Shown one piece after another: positions 1 through 7,983 of a stretch of DNA of 25,496 nucleotides. Positions within the stretch are counted from its first letter, which is position 1; every line of letters starts with the position of its first letter. The translations under genes and the position numbers were made by a program. Origin of the DNA: Bacteroidota bacterium (GTDB taxonomy: Bacteria; Bacteroidota; Rhodothermia; Balneolales; Balneolaceae); contig JAGXIS010000099.1 of the NCBI GenBank assembly GCA_024635465.1, positions 1 to 25,496 of the forward strand. Direction: 5' to 3'. A model generated the notes under the pieces. That model saw only the letters and a list, made by a program, of their open reading frames with translations, was not told the origin of the DNA and made no database searches.

Positions 1-674
1 CTGCGAGCTTGCCTGGCAACATGTACATCAAATGGGATTTGTAATTCTGAGGGTTCCATAAAGTCCCAAATTCCGATATCTACCGCACTATTTTTTCGGA
101 TCATCCATCGCAGATACATACAGAGTCTTTTACAAGTACTCCCATGTTCCGGATTAGAAATATGTTTACGGGTTCTGATACTCAATTCAGGAGTCAAACC
201 AAAAAATTTTTCATGGAATAATGCTAATACCGAACGATCTTCACGCTTGCCGCACTGATAGCATTCACTCCAGAACTCTTCAAAATATTCATAATCTTGA
301 TAGATTTTCTGCAGTGCATAAATCAACCCGTGAATGTCAATCGGCTTAAAAGTACGATGTTTAAAACCTTGAAGAGTTGCATAATCTTCCTGACTGTATC
401 GGCTTATAAATTCGAGCGGTCTATATTCCATTCGTTGAAGGAGGTCGTCAACTTTACTGATAACGATGTCTCTGCGCCCCCAAGCCATTATTGCTGCAAA
501 GAAACCGGCAATCTCAATGTCCTTTTTATTCTCAAAGGCATGAATAAACTGAACAGGATCAGATTGTATATAATCGGGCTGTTCAACTGAATCATTAATG
601 CGATCTAAGTATACTTTTATCTCAAGGAGGCCTTCAAAAGATCTTTTACGCAATTTAGGTCGACTTTTATTCAT
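1..674 (-). CDS. TIGR02757 family protein (DUF2400), 3' end cut by window edge
   Basis: An open frame runs on the minus strand from ATG at 674 to base 1 with no stop, giving 224 codons of an incomplete protein. It begins MNKSRPKLRKRSFEGLLE and contains SDPVQFIHAF, IAGFFAAIMAWGRRDI, FKPIDIHGLIYAL and, near the cut, KRLCMYLRWMIRK and DVHVARQAR. These are the hallmarks I associate with TIGR02757/DUF2400, a family of unknown function common in Bacteroidota; the C-terminal portion resembles helical DNA-glycosylase-like proteins. Its ATG overlaps the stop of mutY by four bases (ATGA, 671-674), so the two are probably translationally coupled. The plus-strand frame inside 297-590 is only a shadow of this gene. 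The family call is from motif memory; the molecular role is unknown. Confidence 0.85.
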   Translation of the reverse strand, partial: MNKSRPKLRKRSFEGLLEIKVYLDRINDSVEQPDYIQSDPVQFIHAFENKKDIEIAGFFAAIMAWGRRDIVISKVDDLLQRMEYRPLEFISRYSQEDYATLQGFKHRTFKPIDIHGLIYALQKIYQDYEYFEEFWSECYQCGKREDRSVLALFHEKFFGLTPELSIRTRKHISNPEHGSTCKRLCMYLRWMIRKNSAVDIGIWDFMEPSELQIPFDVHVARQAR

Positions 675-1765
675 CTTAAAAATCGAATCAAATCATCGTT
701 TTCTAATCTCTGCAAATCATCAATAAGAGTTCTATTTGCTTTTGGAAATGGATAGGTATCAATTTCCTCGAGAGTAACCCACTTTAATTCCTGACTGGAT
801 TTTGGTTGAGGATCTCCAAACTCTATTGAACACCAATACGCATGAAGAGATATTTTAAAATGGGAGTAGGCGTGTTTTATCATTTTAAACTTTTCATATA
901 CCGTCACATCAACCCCAAGTTCTTCTTTAAGCTCTCTAAAAACGGTCTCTTTTATAGATTCATTTATTTTATTTTTACCGCCCGGGAATTCCCACATTCC
1001 ACCCAACATGACATCATTCGGTCTAAGAGCAATCAGGAGTTCATTTTTAAGGTTTAATATCAGACCGACACCAATATCATGGTGAGGGATTTTTTTCGCT
1101 TTGGATTTATATGGGATGATATCGGTTTTAGCTGAATTAAAAGCTATGCATTGAGTTGATAATGGACATTTGTCGCAATCCGGGGCAACCGGTTTGCAAA
1201 CTATCGCTCCCAGCTCCATGATTGACTGATTAAAATCCCCGGGGTGATCAGATGGAATGGCATCATTTACAAAAACCTGAACTAAATTTTTTACCTGGCT
1301 ACTACGGATATCATCTTCAATTCCAAGAAACCTTGATACAACCCGAATCACATTTCCATCTACAACTGCATATTTTTTTCCAAAGGCGATACTTAAAACT
1401 GCGGCTGCTGTGTATGGACCCACACCTTTAAGTGCAATAAACTGATTATAATCGTTGGGAATGACTCCACCATTGTTATTAACGACACTTTTTGACGATT
1501 GATGAAAATTTCGTCCGCGGCTATAGTACCCAAGCCCCTCCCAGCACTTCAAAACTTGCTGTTGTTCAGCTTGAGCTAAATCCTTAATGGTCGGGAAAGA
1601 TTCTAGAAATCTATGATAGTATGGAATTACGGTATCTACTCTTGTTTGCTGGAGCATCACTTCAGACAGCCAAATTTTATAAGGATCTGATGTATTACGC
1701 CAGGGAAGATCACGGCGGTGTAGATAGTACCATTGAAGTAAATTTTCAGAAAAATAGTTATTCAC
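671..1765 (-). CDS. mutY: A/G-specific adenine DNA glycosylase MutY
   Basis: Removes adenine mispaired with 8-oxoguanine or guanine in base excision repair. The 364-residue length fits the family. Visible features in order: LPWR (20-23); the catalytic Glu in SEVMLQQTRVD (E35); the helix-hairpin-helix LKGVGPYTA (112-120); the catalytic Asp in VVDGNVIRV (D136); a [4Fe-4S] ligand set C-x6-C-x2-C-x5-C (C190, C197, C200, C206); and a C-terminal NUDIX-like 8-oxoG recognition domain with GGMWEFPGG. The start is GTG at 1765, one base after the TAG stop of the upstream secreted protein (1767-1769); there is no in-frame ATG near it and no Shine-Dalgarno. The stop overlaps the next ATG. All catalytic and cluster residues are present, so it should be functional. 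Confidence 0.97.
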   Translation of the reverse strand: MNNYFSENLLQWYYLHRRDLPWRNTSDPYKIWLSEVMLQQTRVDTVIPYYHRFLESFPTIKDLAQAEQQQVLKCWEGLGYYSRGRNFHQSSKSVVNNNGGVIPNDYNQFIALKGVGPYTAAAVLSIAFGKKYAVVDGNVIRVVSRFLGIEDDIRSSQVKNLVQVFVNDAIPSDHPGDFNQSIMELGAIVCKPVAPDCDKCPLSTQCIAFNSAKTDIIPYKSKAKKIPHHDIGVGLILNLKNELLIALRPNDVMLGGMWEFPGGKNKINESIKETVFRELKEELGVDVTVYEKFKMIKHAYSHFKISLHAYWCSIEFGDPQPKSSQELKWVTLEEIDTYPFPKANRTLIDDLQRLENDDLIRFLR

Positions 1766-1766
1766 A

Positions 1767-3305
1767 CTAAAATAAATCCTCTTCCAACTCTTCCTGATTG
1801 AGTTCGATCACATTCATAACATAATTCTGTGAAGCCGCAGCTCCGTATTGATCTGTAGCAATTATTTGAAAACGGTGTTCACCAACCTGTCTGATATTTG
1901 GAGTCCAGCGAAACAGTCCGGTTTGTTCTTCAATTTGTGCGCCATTTGGTAAATCAACACCGAGGTATCGGATCAATTGCTGATCTATTCCATCCGGATC
2001 AACAGCCGATATTTGAAAATCAAATTCTTCGCCCACAACAATACTTAAGGGTCTTGAGGGACTAAATTGTGGTGGTGCATTGAATGATCTGAGATCAATC
2101 ATAAACGTCTTGCTTTGTGCATTTCCATCCGCTTCAGTAGCTGTAATAGTGACTGAATGCCTGCCCGTTTGCGAAGTAGTGGGTTGCCAATAAAATGTAT
2201 TCCCTCTAATTCTTGCATTTTCAAATGGTGCACTGTAGCTGATGGTTATCTGACTTAAGTCTATATTTCCTTCAAATTCAATAGGGAGTATAAGAGGGCG
2301 GGGGAAAGGTAGAACTATGTTCCCAATCTCTTTGAGTCTGAATACATCCGATTCTGAGATCGATCTGGTTTGATCAGTTCTCACTACCTGTTCCATTAAA
2401 GGAGCGATAGCATTGTTTTCAGAAATCCATAATTGACTATCTGAAGATGTAATAAAATTATTTGATCGTTCACCTGTTAGCCATCGTTCTAAATTACCTG
2501 AGGAATTTTCAACCCATATTTCGCGATTTGTTGTTCGTACTACAATCTGCTCATTCCAATTTAAAATTCGATCAATTTGTCCGGATACTTGTGATAATGA
2601 TTGAGTCCGACCATTCGAATTGATTAAAAATATATTTCCAGAGTTATCTGCACCCAATAATTCACCGCCAGTAAGAAAGATTTTGTGGATATTTCGATCG
2701 ATTGAAGTAACAGATAAAAGTTCTACTTCGTCTTCATTGAGCTCATAAATCGCTAATTCATTACCGGATCTGAGTACATAAAGTGTATTTCTGCTATCAG
2801 AGACCATAGATACAGTGGAAGTTTCTTCGTTAATCAATGACCAATCTGTGTCTACAGATTCAGGTGTATCTAAATTTAATGATCCCAAAGCCCCGTTATT
2901 TAGTGCAACAAATAACTTGAATCCAATTCGTTCAACGGTTAAAGGCTGTGATGGCAGTATGGTAGAAGAATAAACACCCAGGACAGATGTCGGTTCAATG
3001 ACTGTCAATCTGCGACTATCACCGTATAAGTAGGCAAAGCGAATGTCACTTTCTAAAGTATGACCACGCTCCTGCATCCCTGTGGATGAATAAAGCCATT
3101 GGAGTGAGTCGCTATAAGTTCTAAACACGACAAGTCCTTCACTCTCCGATAGGGCATAAAGATGAGTTTCCGAACTATTGATATCGATGATATTCGGTAT
3201 ATCAATTTGACGATTTAAATTTTGAACCAGTTGTCCATGCCCGGGTATAGTAAGAAATGGAATAATTGTCAGTAAAATTAGAAGCGTTTTAAACATTGTT
3301 TTCAA
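1767..3305 (-). CDS. secreted protein: N-terminal beta-propeller-like region plus two Ig/cadherin-like domains
   Basis: No specific function recognised. The N-terminus is a Sec signal peptide (hydrophobic run LLILLTIIPFLTI, then GHGQ), so the product is exported. Residues about 30-320 are beta-rich and repetitive in style (LYALSESEGLVVF, LYVLRSGNELAIYEL, IFLINSNG), suggesting a propeller. Residues about 325-405 and 405-505 look like tandem Ig/cadherin-type folds of the He_PIG kind: AVDPDG, TGLFRWTPN and HRFQIIATDQYG are typical, and GNTFYWQPTTSQTGRHSVTITATEADG repeats the pattern. The listed start is TTG at 3305; an ATG at 3296 (three codons in) also gives a good signal peptide and may be the true start. 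The gene lies 8 bp after the SDR and runs into mutY, so it is cotranscribed with both. It could be a surface adhesin or sensor-like protein; that is inference. Confidence 0.8.
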   Translation of the reverse strand: MKTMFKTLLILLTIIPFLTIPGHGQLVQNLNRQIDIPNIIDINSSETHLYALSESEGLVVFRTYSDSLQWLYSSTGMQERGHTLESDIRFAYLYGDSRRLTVIEPTSVLGVYSSTILPSQPLTVERIGFKLFVALNNGALGSLNLDTPESVDTDWSLINEETSTVSMVSDSRNTLYVLRSGNELAIYELNEDEVELLSVTSIDRNIHKIFLTGGELLGADNSGNIFLINSNGRTQSLSQVSGQIDRILNWNEQIVVRTTNREIWVENSSGNLERWLTGERSNNFITSSDSQLWISENNAIAPLMEQVVRTDQTRSISESDVFRLKEIGNIVLPFPRPLILPIEFEGNIDLSQITISYSAPFENARIRGNTFYWQPTTSQTGRHSVTITATEADGNAQSKTFMIDLRSFNAPPQFSPSRPLSIVVGEEFDFQISAVDPDGIDQQLIRYLGVDLPNGAQIEEQTGLFRWTPNIRQVGEHRFQIIATDQYGAAASQNYVMNVIELNQEELEEDLF

Positions 3306-3313
3306 TGTGGTTT

Positions 3314-4288
3314 TTAGAGCCAGTTATGTTTTTTATACCATCTAATGGTTCTTGATATTCCTTCCTCAAGTGTATAATCAGGTTTGTAATGAAGTTCATC
3401 CATTGCTTTTTGATGTGAACAAGTCCATTCTAAGACCATTTCATTTGCCTTTTCCCTGTTGATAACGGGGTATGTACCAAAAAATGACGCAGTTGTTTCA
3501 ATTATATCGGCAATATTTTTAACCCAGTTGGATCGAAGTTTGATAGTAGTCAGTTTTTTGCCCAATACAGTTTTAACAATCTCACTAATTTCATTCCAAT
3601 TGGTATCTCTGTCTCCACTCACAAAGTAGGTATGAACGCCTGCTTTTTTTTGATCAGCAGCTAAAAGAATAGCTTTAATAAGATCATCAACATAAAGTAG
3701 TGAGATTTTCGGACCTTCACCATCACCCACTATTGGGGCAATTCCTTTATTCATAATTTTAAAAAGGGTGAGTATCTGTTCTTCTCTTGGTCCATAAACA
3801 GCCGGTGGCCTGATTAGAGTGATAGATAAATCATTGTCAGCTTCCCTATGGACCATCTGCTCCATCTTCTTTTTCGATTTCCCATACATACTTACAGGTT
3901 TCATTGGGTCTGATTCTACTCGTGGAGATCCGTTACTTGAACCTGAAGCTGCCAATGAGGATAAAATAACCAATTTTTTTACACCCGTTTTTTTTGCGAG
4001 GTGAATTATATTTTCTGTAGCATCTACATTGGCATGATCAAACTCAGCTTGAGACGTTGCCTTTACGATTGCGGCATTGTGAAAAATGACATCAACCCCT
4101 TTCAAAGCTCGTTCAATGACTTTAATCGAGCCTAAATCCCCATCAATACGTATATAATCCTTTCCCTTAAGCCATTTCTCCTGGCTCCTAACAAGGCATT
4201 TTACTTCTTGCCAATTAGAATCTTGGATCAATTTGTCTGCGAGATGGCTCCCTATAAAACCGGTAGCACCGGTAATAAATGCATTCAT
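3314..4288 (-). CDS. extended SDR, NAD(P)-dependent epimerase/dehydratase; candidate ceramide (3-keto-sphinganine) reductase
   Basis: A 324-residue extended short-chain dehydrogenase. A Rossmann NAD(P) site GATGFIG occupies 7-13, the FHNAAIV motif 69-75, a catalytic Ser lies in VILSSLAASG (110-115) and the YxxxK dyad is Y135/K139; RPPAVYGP and a late substrate-binding half follow. I start at ATG 4288 because GATGFIG then sits at the usual distance from the N-terminus; the 39 residues upstream lack SDR features and would run into the divergent glycosyltransferase. It heads the minus-strand operon with the secreted protein and mutY. The gene lies head-to-head, 81 bp away, with two glycosyltransferases and an SPT-like enzyme. 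Bacterial ceramide reductases (CerR of Caulobacter) belong to this SDR type, so a role in reducing the 3-keto group is plausible; a nucleotide-sugar or sterol-type substrate is the alternative. Confidence 0.88.
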   Translation of the reverse strand: MNAFITGATGFIGSHLADKLIQDSNWQEVKCLVRSQEKWLKGKDYIRIDGDLGSIKVIERALKGVDVIFHNAAIVKATSQAEFDHANVDATENIIHLAKKTGVKKLVILSSLAASGSSNGSPRVESDPMKPVSMYGKSKKKMEQMVHREADNDLSITLIRPPAVYGPREEQILTLFKIMNKGIAPIVGDGEGPKISLLYVDDLIKAILLAADQKKAGVHTYFVSGDRDTNWNEISEIVKTVLGKKLTTIKLRSNWVKNIADIIETTASFFGTYPVINREKANEMVLEWTCSHQKAMDELHYKPDYTLEEGISRTIRWYKKHNWL

Positions 4289-4369
4289 TAATTTGTATAT
4301 TCTGACACTAAAATTAGGTCTGCTTAAAATACTTCCTGTTGACCTTCCTATTGAAATGATCTTATTAGC

Positions 4370-5500
4370 TTGAAAGTAGCAATTTTTACGGGCAATTATA
4401 ACCATATTCGTGATGGTGTATCACTCACATTAAATCGACTGGTTGGATTCCTGACTGAGAAAGGTGTAGATGTGTTAGTTTTTGGTCCAACCATTGATAA
4501 ACCCGAAATTCAACATACCGGCGAATTTGTCGCAGTTCCATCGATTAGTATGCCTGGCAGACCGGAATATAGAATCTCAAGTGCTTTTCCAAAGGATGTT
4601 CAAAAGAGACTGGAACTGTTTGATCCGGATATTATTCATATTGCGACTCCGGATTACCTGGGTTTTAGAGCATTAAAATGGGCAACAAAAAAAGGAACTC
4701 CGGTTGTATCATCATATCACACCCATTTTTCAAGTTATCTGAAGTACTATAAACTCTCATTAATTGAACCTCTGCTCTGGAAATATCTGGCATGGTTTTA
4801 CGGGAAATGTACTCATGTCTATGTTCCATCGGAGTCGATGGCAAAATTATTGGATGAGCAAAATATCAATAGTGAATTGAAGATATGGGCAAGAGGAATC
4901 GAAACAGATCGTTTCAGCCCTTCCTATCGTGACTATAAATGGCGCACACAACATGGGGTTTTAGATGATGAGCTGATTATCACGTTTGTATCCAGATTAG
5001 TGTGGGAAAAAAATCTAAAACTTTTTGGGGATGTGGTTAATAAGTTACAGACTTCATATCCGAAATTGAAGGCTCTAATCGTTGGTGATGGTCCTGCAAT
5101 GGAAGAAGCAAAGGAACTTATGCCTAAGGCAGTGTTTACAGGCTTTTTGGAGGGAAATGAACTGGCGAAAGCCTATGCCAGCAGTGATATTTTTTTTTTC
5201 CCATCAGATACAGAGACATTTGGAAATGTAACGTTGGAAGCGATGGCAAGTGGTTTACCCTCTGTTGTAGCTGATGCTACGGGTAGTCGATCTCTTGTGA
5301 ATCATGGTGAATCCGGATTTGTAATTCCTGTTGAAAGCTCCGATAAATTCTATACATTTATAGAGAAATTAATAAACGATGATAAACTTAGAATGAAAAT
5401 GTCTGCTTCAGCTATAGAGAAAGCTGATGAGTACAGTTGGTCTGCAGTAAATAATCATCTTCTGTCGTATTATTACGAAGTATTAGAATCTAAAAAATAG
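4370..5500 (+). CDS. GT4-family (GT-B) glycosyltransferase
   Basis: Retaining glycosyltransferase of the MgtA/PimB/SQD2 type, 376 residues. The N-terminal acceptor half has FTGNYNHIRDGVSLTLNRL (6-24), PDIIHIATPDYLGFRA (86-101) and SSYHTHFSSYLKYY. The C-terminal donor half has VSRLVWEKN (R209 and K214 for the donor phosphates), VGDGP (238-242) and the E-x7-E signature DTETFGNVTLEAMASG (E282, E290). Family members transfer mannose, glucose or glucuronate from a nucleotide sugar to a lipid at the inner membrane face. The start is TTG at 4370: the family motif begins immediately after it, no ATG is available and no Shine-Dalgarno is seen. Only 6 bp separate its stop from the next GT. The neighbouring SPT-like gene suggests ceramide as a possible acceptor; this is inferred from context. 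Confidence 0.92.
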   Translation: MKVAIFTGNYNHIRDGVSLTLNRLVGFLTEKGVDVLVFGPTIDKPEIQHTGEFVAVPSISMPGRPEYRISSAFPKDVQKRLELFDPDIIHIATPDYLGFRALKWATKKGTPVVSSYHTHFSSYLKYYKLSLIEPLLWKYLAWFYGKCTHVYVPSESMAKLLDEQNINSELKIWARGIETDRFSPSYRDYKWRTQHGVLDDELIITFVSRLVWEKNLKLFGDVVNKLQTSYPKLKALIVGDGPAMEEAKELMPKAVFTGFLEGNELAKAYASSDIFFFPSDTETFGNVTLEAMASGLPSVVADATGSRSLVNHGESGFVIPVESSDKFYTFIEKLINDDKLRMKMSASAIEKADEYSWSAVNNHLLSYYYEVLESKK

Positions 5501-5506
5501 ATTGAA

Positions 5507-6652
5507 TTGAAAATTCTCTACGTATCACATCTGCATCCCCCAAAAAATAAACCGTTAAAGAGTGTGGGCGGGATGCAGAATGTCAGTGTTCAAATGACAA
5601 AAGCATTAGATCGAAGAGAGGATATTGAATTAAGGACCCTCATTCTTAACTCATCCTGGAGATTTATCGGTATTAAAACCTTCATTTTTCTTGTAACATT
5701 ACTTTGGAAAATCCCACTTAATGTAAAGAAGCACAATCCGGATGTGATCCTATTCTCTTCAATGGTAACAGCATGTGTGCTTCCGGTGATGAAAAAAGTT
5801 TCGGTACCCAAGGTCACTATTAATCACGGTCAAGATGTAACACTACCGGTAAAACCCTACCAATGGTATCTTAAATATGTTTTTAAGAAGCTTAATGGGG
5901 TGATTTCTGTTTCATCAGCTACTCGTAATGCCTCAATTAAAAGAGGGTTGGATCCTGATAAGGGTGTATCCTTACCCAATGGATTTGAGATCATAAAAAA
6001 TGGAGAGTTACCAAGAAAAAAAGAGGCACTGGATTTAGTTAAGAATCATTTTTTAAATAATTTAAAAGGGAAAAAGTTATTACTGACAGTAGGACGACAG
6101 GTGAAGAGAAAAGGTCATGTCTGGTTTATTGAGGAAGTTTTGCCAAAAGTAAAATCAGATGTAATCTATTTAATCGTTGGATCAGGGCCGGAATTCAACA
6201 ACATTCAAAATGTAGTTGAAAATTCACCCATAAAAGATCAGATTGTGATGACAGGAAAATTGCCTAAAGATCTACTTAACACCTGTTATGTTGCTGCTGA
6301 TCTCTTTATCATGCCGAATATTCCGGTTCCGGGTGATATGGAAGGTTTTGGAATTGTACTTCTAGAAGCAAATAGGGCAGGTGTACCTGCAATTGCCTCT
6401 GATCTTGAAGGAATAAAAGATGTAATAGAACAGGGTGTGAACGGTTTTAGGATTACTTCAGGAGATTCAATGGCATTTGCAACAAAAATTGATGAAGTTC
6501 TGAATAATGATCTGGAAGCATTTTCAAAAAAGGCCAAAGAGTATGTAACAAATACTTTTGATTGGGATGTAGTAGTAGAAAAGTATATTGCTTTTCTGAA
6601 AGATGTGAAAGATGTGAAAGATGTGAAAGATGTGAAAGATGTGAAAGAATAA
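5507..6652 (+). CDS. GT4-family glycosyltransferase with a C-terminal (DVK)5 tail
   Basis: Second GT-B glycosyltransferase, 381 residues. The N-terminal half has MKILYVSHLHPP, a GGMQNVSVQ loop (21-29) and INHGQDV; the donor half has VGRQVKRKGHVWFIE, VGSGPE and the E-x7-E signature MEGFGIVLLEANRAG (E279, E287). A hydrophobic segment FIFLVTLLWKIPL (59-71) may touch the membrane. Start is TTG at 5507, 6 bp after the previous stop, with no Shine-Dalgarno, which suggests coupling to the first GT. The last 16 residues (366-381) are five copies of Asp-Val-Lys plus Glu, encoded by a 9-bp tandem repeat; this charged tail lies outside the fold and is probably dispensable. The two GTs likely act one after the other on the same acceptor. 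Confidence 0.92.
   Translation: MKILYVSHLHPPKNKPLKSVGGMQNVSVQMTKALDRREDIELRTLILNSSWRFIGIKTFIFLVTLLWKIPLNVKKHNPDVILFSSMVTACVLPVMKKVSVPKVTINHGQDVTLPVKPYQWYLKYVFKKLNGVISVSSATRNASIKRGLDPDKGVSLPNGFEIIKNGELPRKKEALDLVKNHFLNNLKGKKLLLTVGRQVKRKGHVWFIEEVLPKVKSDVIYLIVGSGPEFNNIQNVVENSPIKDQIVMTGKLPKDLLNTCYVAADLFIMPNIPVPGDMEGFGIVLLEANRAGVPAIASDLEGIKDVIEQGVNGFRITSGDSMAFATKIDEVLNNDLEAFSKKAKEYVTNTFDWDVVVEKYIAFLKDVKDVKDVKDVKDVKE
6602..6646 (+). repeat. 9-bp minisatellite (GATGTGAAA x5) at the 3' end of a GT gene
   Basis: Five perfect direct copies of GATGTGAAA, preceded by the partial unit TGAAA (6597-6601) and followed by GAATAA, which contains the stop. The repeat is in frame and encodes (Asp-Val-Lys)5. Because the unit is a multiple of three, copy-number slippage would change the tail length without shifting the frame. 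Confidence 0.97.
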
Positions 6653-6671
6653 ACTATCAGATTCGTTAAAA

Positions 6672-6702
6672 TTTGATAGAAACTTTATACTCGGTATATT
6701 TG
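6672..6702 (+). promoter_or_regulatory. candidate Bacteroidota-type promoter for the SPT/GNAT pair
   Basis: TTTG at 6672-6675 and TATATTTG at 6695-6702 with a 19-bp spacer match the -33 TTTG / -7 TAnnTTTG consensus described for Bacteroides and Flavobacterium. The -7 box ends 28 bp before the ATG of the SPT-like gene, in the 78-bp gap after the glycosyltransferase pair. This would let the SPT/GNAT pair be transcribed apart from the GTs. Confidence 0.6.
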
Positions 6703-6730
6703 CTAGTTGAACTATAAAAAATAGAAAATA

Positions 6731-7981
6731 ATGGCCGAACCGAAATCGGAGACTTCATATAGCAAAATTTTTAAAAAAGCTCACGACTTTACAATTGCTG
6801 AAGAGATTAAAAAACTCGGTCTCTATCCGTATTTTAAGCCTCTTCAAGCAACAGATGGGACAACTGTAAATATCGAGGGAAGGGATGTCATCATGGCGGG
6901 GTCTAATAATTATTTAGGGCTCACAAATGATCCAAGGACTATTGAAGCTGCTCAAAAAGTTATAAAAATTTATGGGACAGGATGCACAGGATCCAGATAT
7001 TTAAACGGTACATTGGATCTTCATCTTGAGCTTGAAGATAAATTGGCGGAATTCATGAGGAGAGATGCTTGTGTTCTTTTTAGCACAGGATATCAAACAA
7101 ATGAGGGATCCATACAGGTTATAGCCGATAGAAATGATCTGATTTTTTCTGATAGAGATAACCACGCATGTATTGTTGTAGGAACCCAGGTTTCCAATGC
7201 CAAAACAATTCGTTATCGCCACAATGATGTAGATCATTTACGTATGTTGCTTGGAAAAGCAGATCCGGAAGCAGGAAAAATTATTGTCAGTGATGGTGTT
7301 TTCTCCATGACAGGAACACTCGCTAAGATTCCAGCTCTTGTGGATGTTGCTAAAGAATTTGGTGCAGGACTCTATCTGGATGATGCACATGCGATTGGAG
7401 TGATTGGAGAAGGCGGGAGAGGATCCGCATCTGTATTTGGTTTGATGGATGAAATTGATTTAATAAGTGGAACATTTTCTAAATCATTTGCATCATTGGG
7501 GGGCTTTTTAGTGGGTGATAGAGAGATAATTGAGTTTATCAGACACAAGTCACCCGCGCACATTTTCAGTGCAAGTATGCCACCTGCAAATGTAGCAACA
7601 GTTTTAAAATCGCTTGAAATACTGCAAGCGGAACCTTGGAGATTAGAACGACTGGAAGAGATTTCAAACTACATGAGATCAGAGTTAAGAAACCTTGGTT
7701 TTAATGTTTGGAGTAGTCAGACACCTATAATTCCGGTAGTTATTGGTGACATGTACGAATGTTTCCAATTTTGGAAAGATCTTTTCGAGGAAGGTGTATA
7801 TGTGAATGCGGTAGTTCCACCTGCTGTGCCTCAAGGACAAGCTTTAGTCAGAACAAGTTACATGGCAACTCATACTGACGAACATCTGGATATGATTTTA
7901 AGTGCATTCCGTAAAGTCGGTATTAAACATGGAATCATTGATGAAAATGGGCAATCCCTTATTGACCCTGAAAAAAACTGA
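6731..7981 (+). CDS. spt: serine palmitoyltransferase-type alpha-oxoamine synthase (PLP)
   Basis: Fold-type I PLP enzyme, 416 residues, that condenses an amino acid with an acyl-CoA or acyl-ACP and releases CO2, the first step of long-chain-base synthesis. Visible motifs: GSNNYLGLTNDP (57-68), YGTGCTGSRYLNGTLDLH (81-98), DRDNHACIV with the PLP-stacking His (H145), YLDDAHAIGVIGEGGRG (D218, H220) and SGTFSKSFASLGGFLVG with the Schiff-base lysine K251. The TGCTGSRYLNGTLD block and the length fit soluble bacterial SPT better than 2-amino-3-ketobutyrate ligase or BioF. The amino acid is not certain: related cysteate acyltransferases of the sulfonolipid (capnine) pathway, known from Salinibacter-like and Flavobacterium-like lineages, look very similar. 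The start is ATG at 6731. The next gene begins 2 bp after its stop. Confidence 0.88.
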   Translation: MAEPKSETSYSKIFKKAHDFTIAEEIKKLGLYPYFKPLQATDGTTVNIEGRDVIMAGSNNYLGLTNDPRTIEAAQKVIKIYGTGCTGSRYLNGTLDLHLELEDKLAEFMRRDACVLFSTGYQTNEGSIQVIADRNDLIFSDRDNHACIVVGTQVSNAKTIRYRHNDVDHLRMLLGKADPEAGKIIVSDGVFSMTGTLAKIPALVDVAKEFGAGLYLDDAHAIGVIGEGGRGSASVFGLMDEIDLISGTFSKSFASLGGFLVGDREIIEFIRHKSPAHIFSASMPPANVATVLKSLEILQAEPWRLERLEEISNYMRSELRNLGFNVWSSQTPIIPVVIGDMYECFQFWKDLFEEGVYVNAVVPPAVPQGQALVRTSYMATHTDEHLDMILSAFRKVGIKHGIIDENGQSLIDPEKN

Positions 7982-7983
7982 AA

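Noticed and set aside
297..590. Open plus-strand frame of 97 codons
   Set aside because: It is antisense to the DUF2400 gene, whose minus-strand frame is open across the whole region and matches a known family.
4339..4367. TTGACC-N17-TTATTA as a promoter for the first glycosyltransferase
   Set aside because: The -10 box would end 2 bp before the start codon, leaving no leader; both boxes are also weak.
4289..4405. N-terminal extension of the SDR to 4405
   Set aside because: The extra 39 residues have no SDR features and overlap the divergent glycosyltransferase; the Rossmann motif fits ATG 4288.
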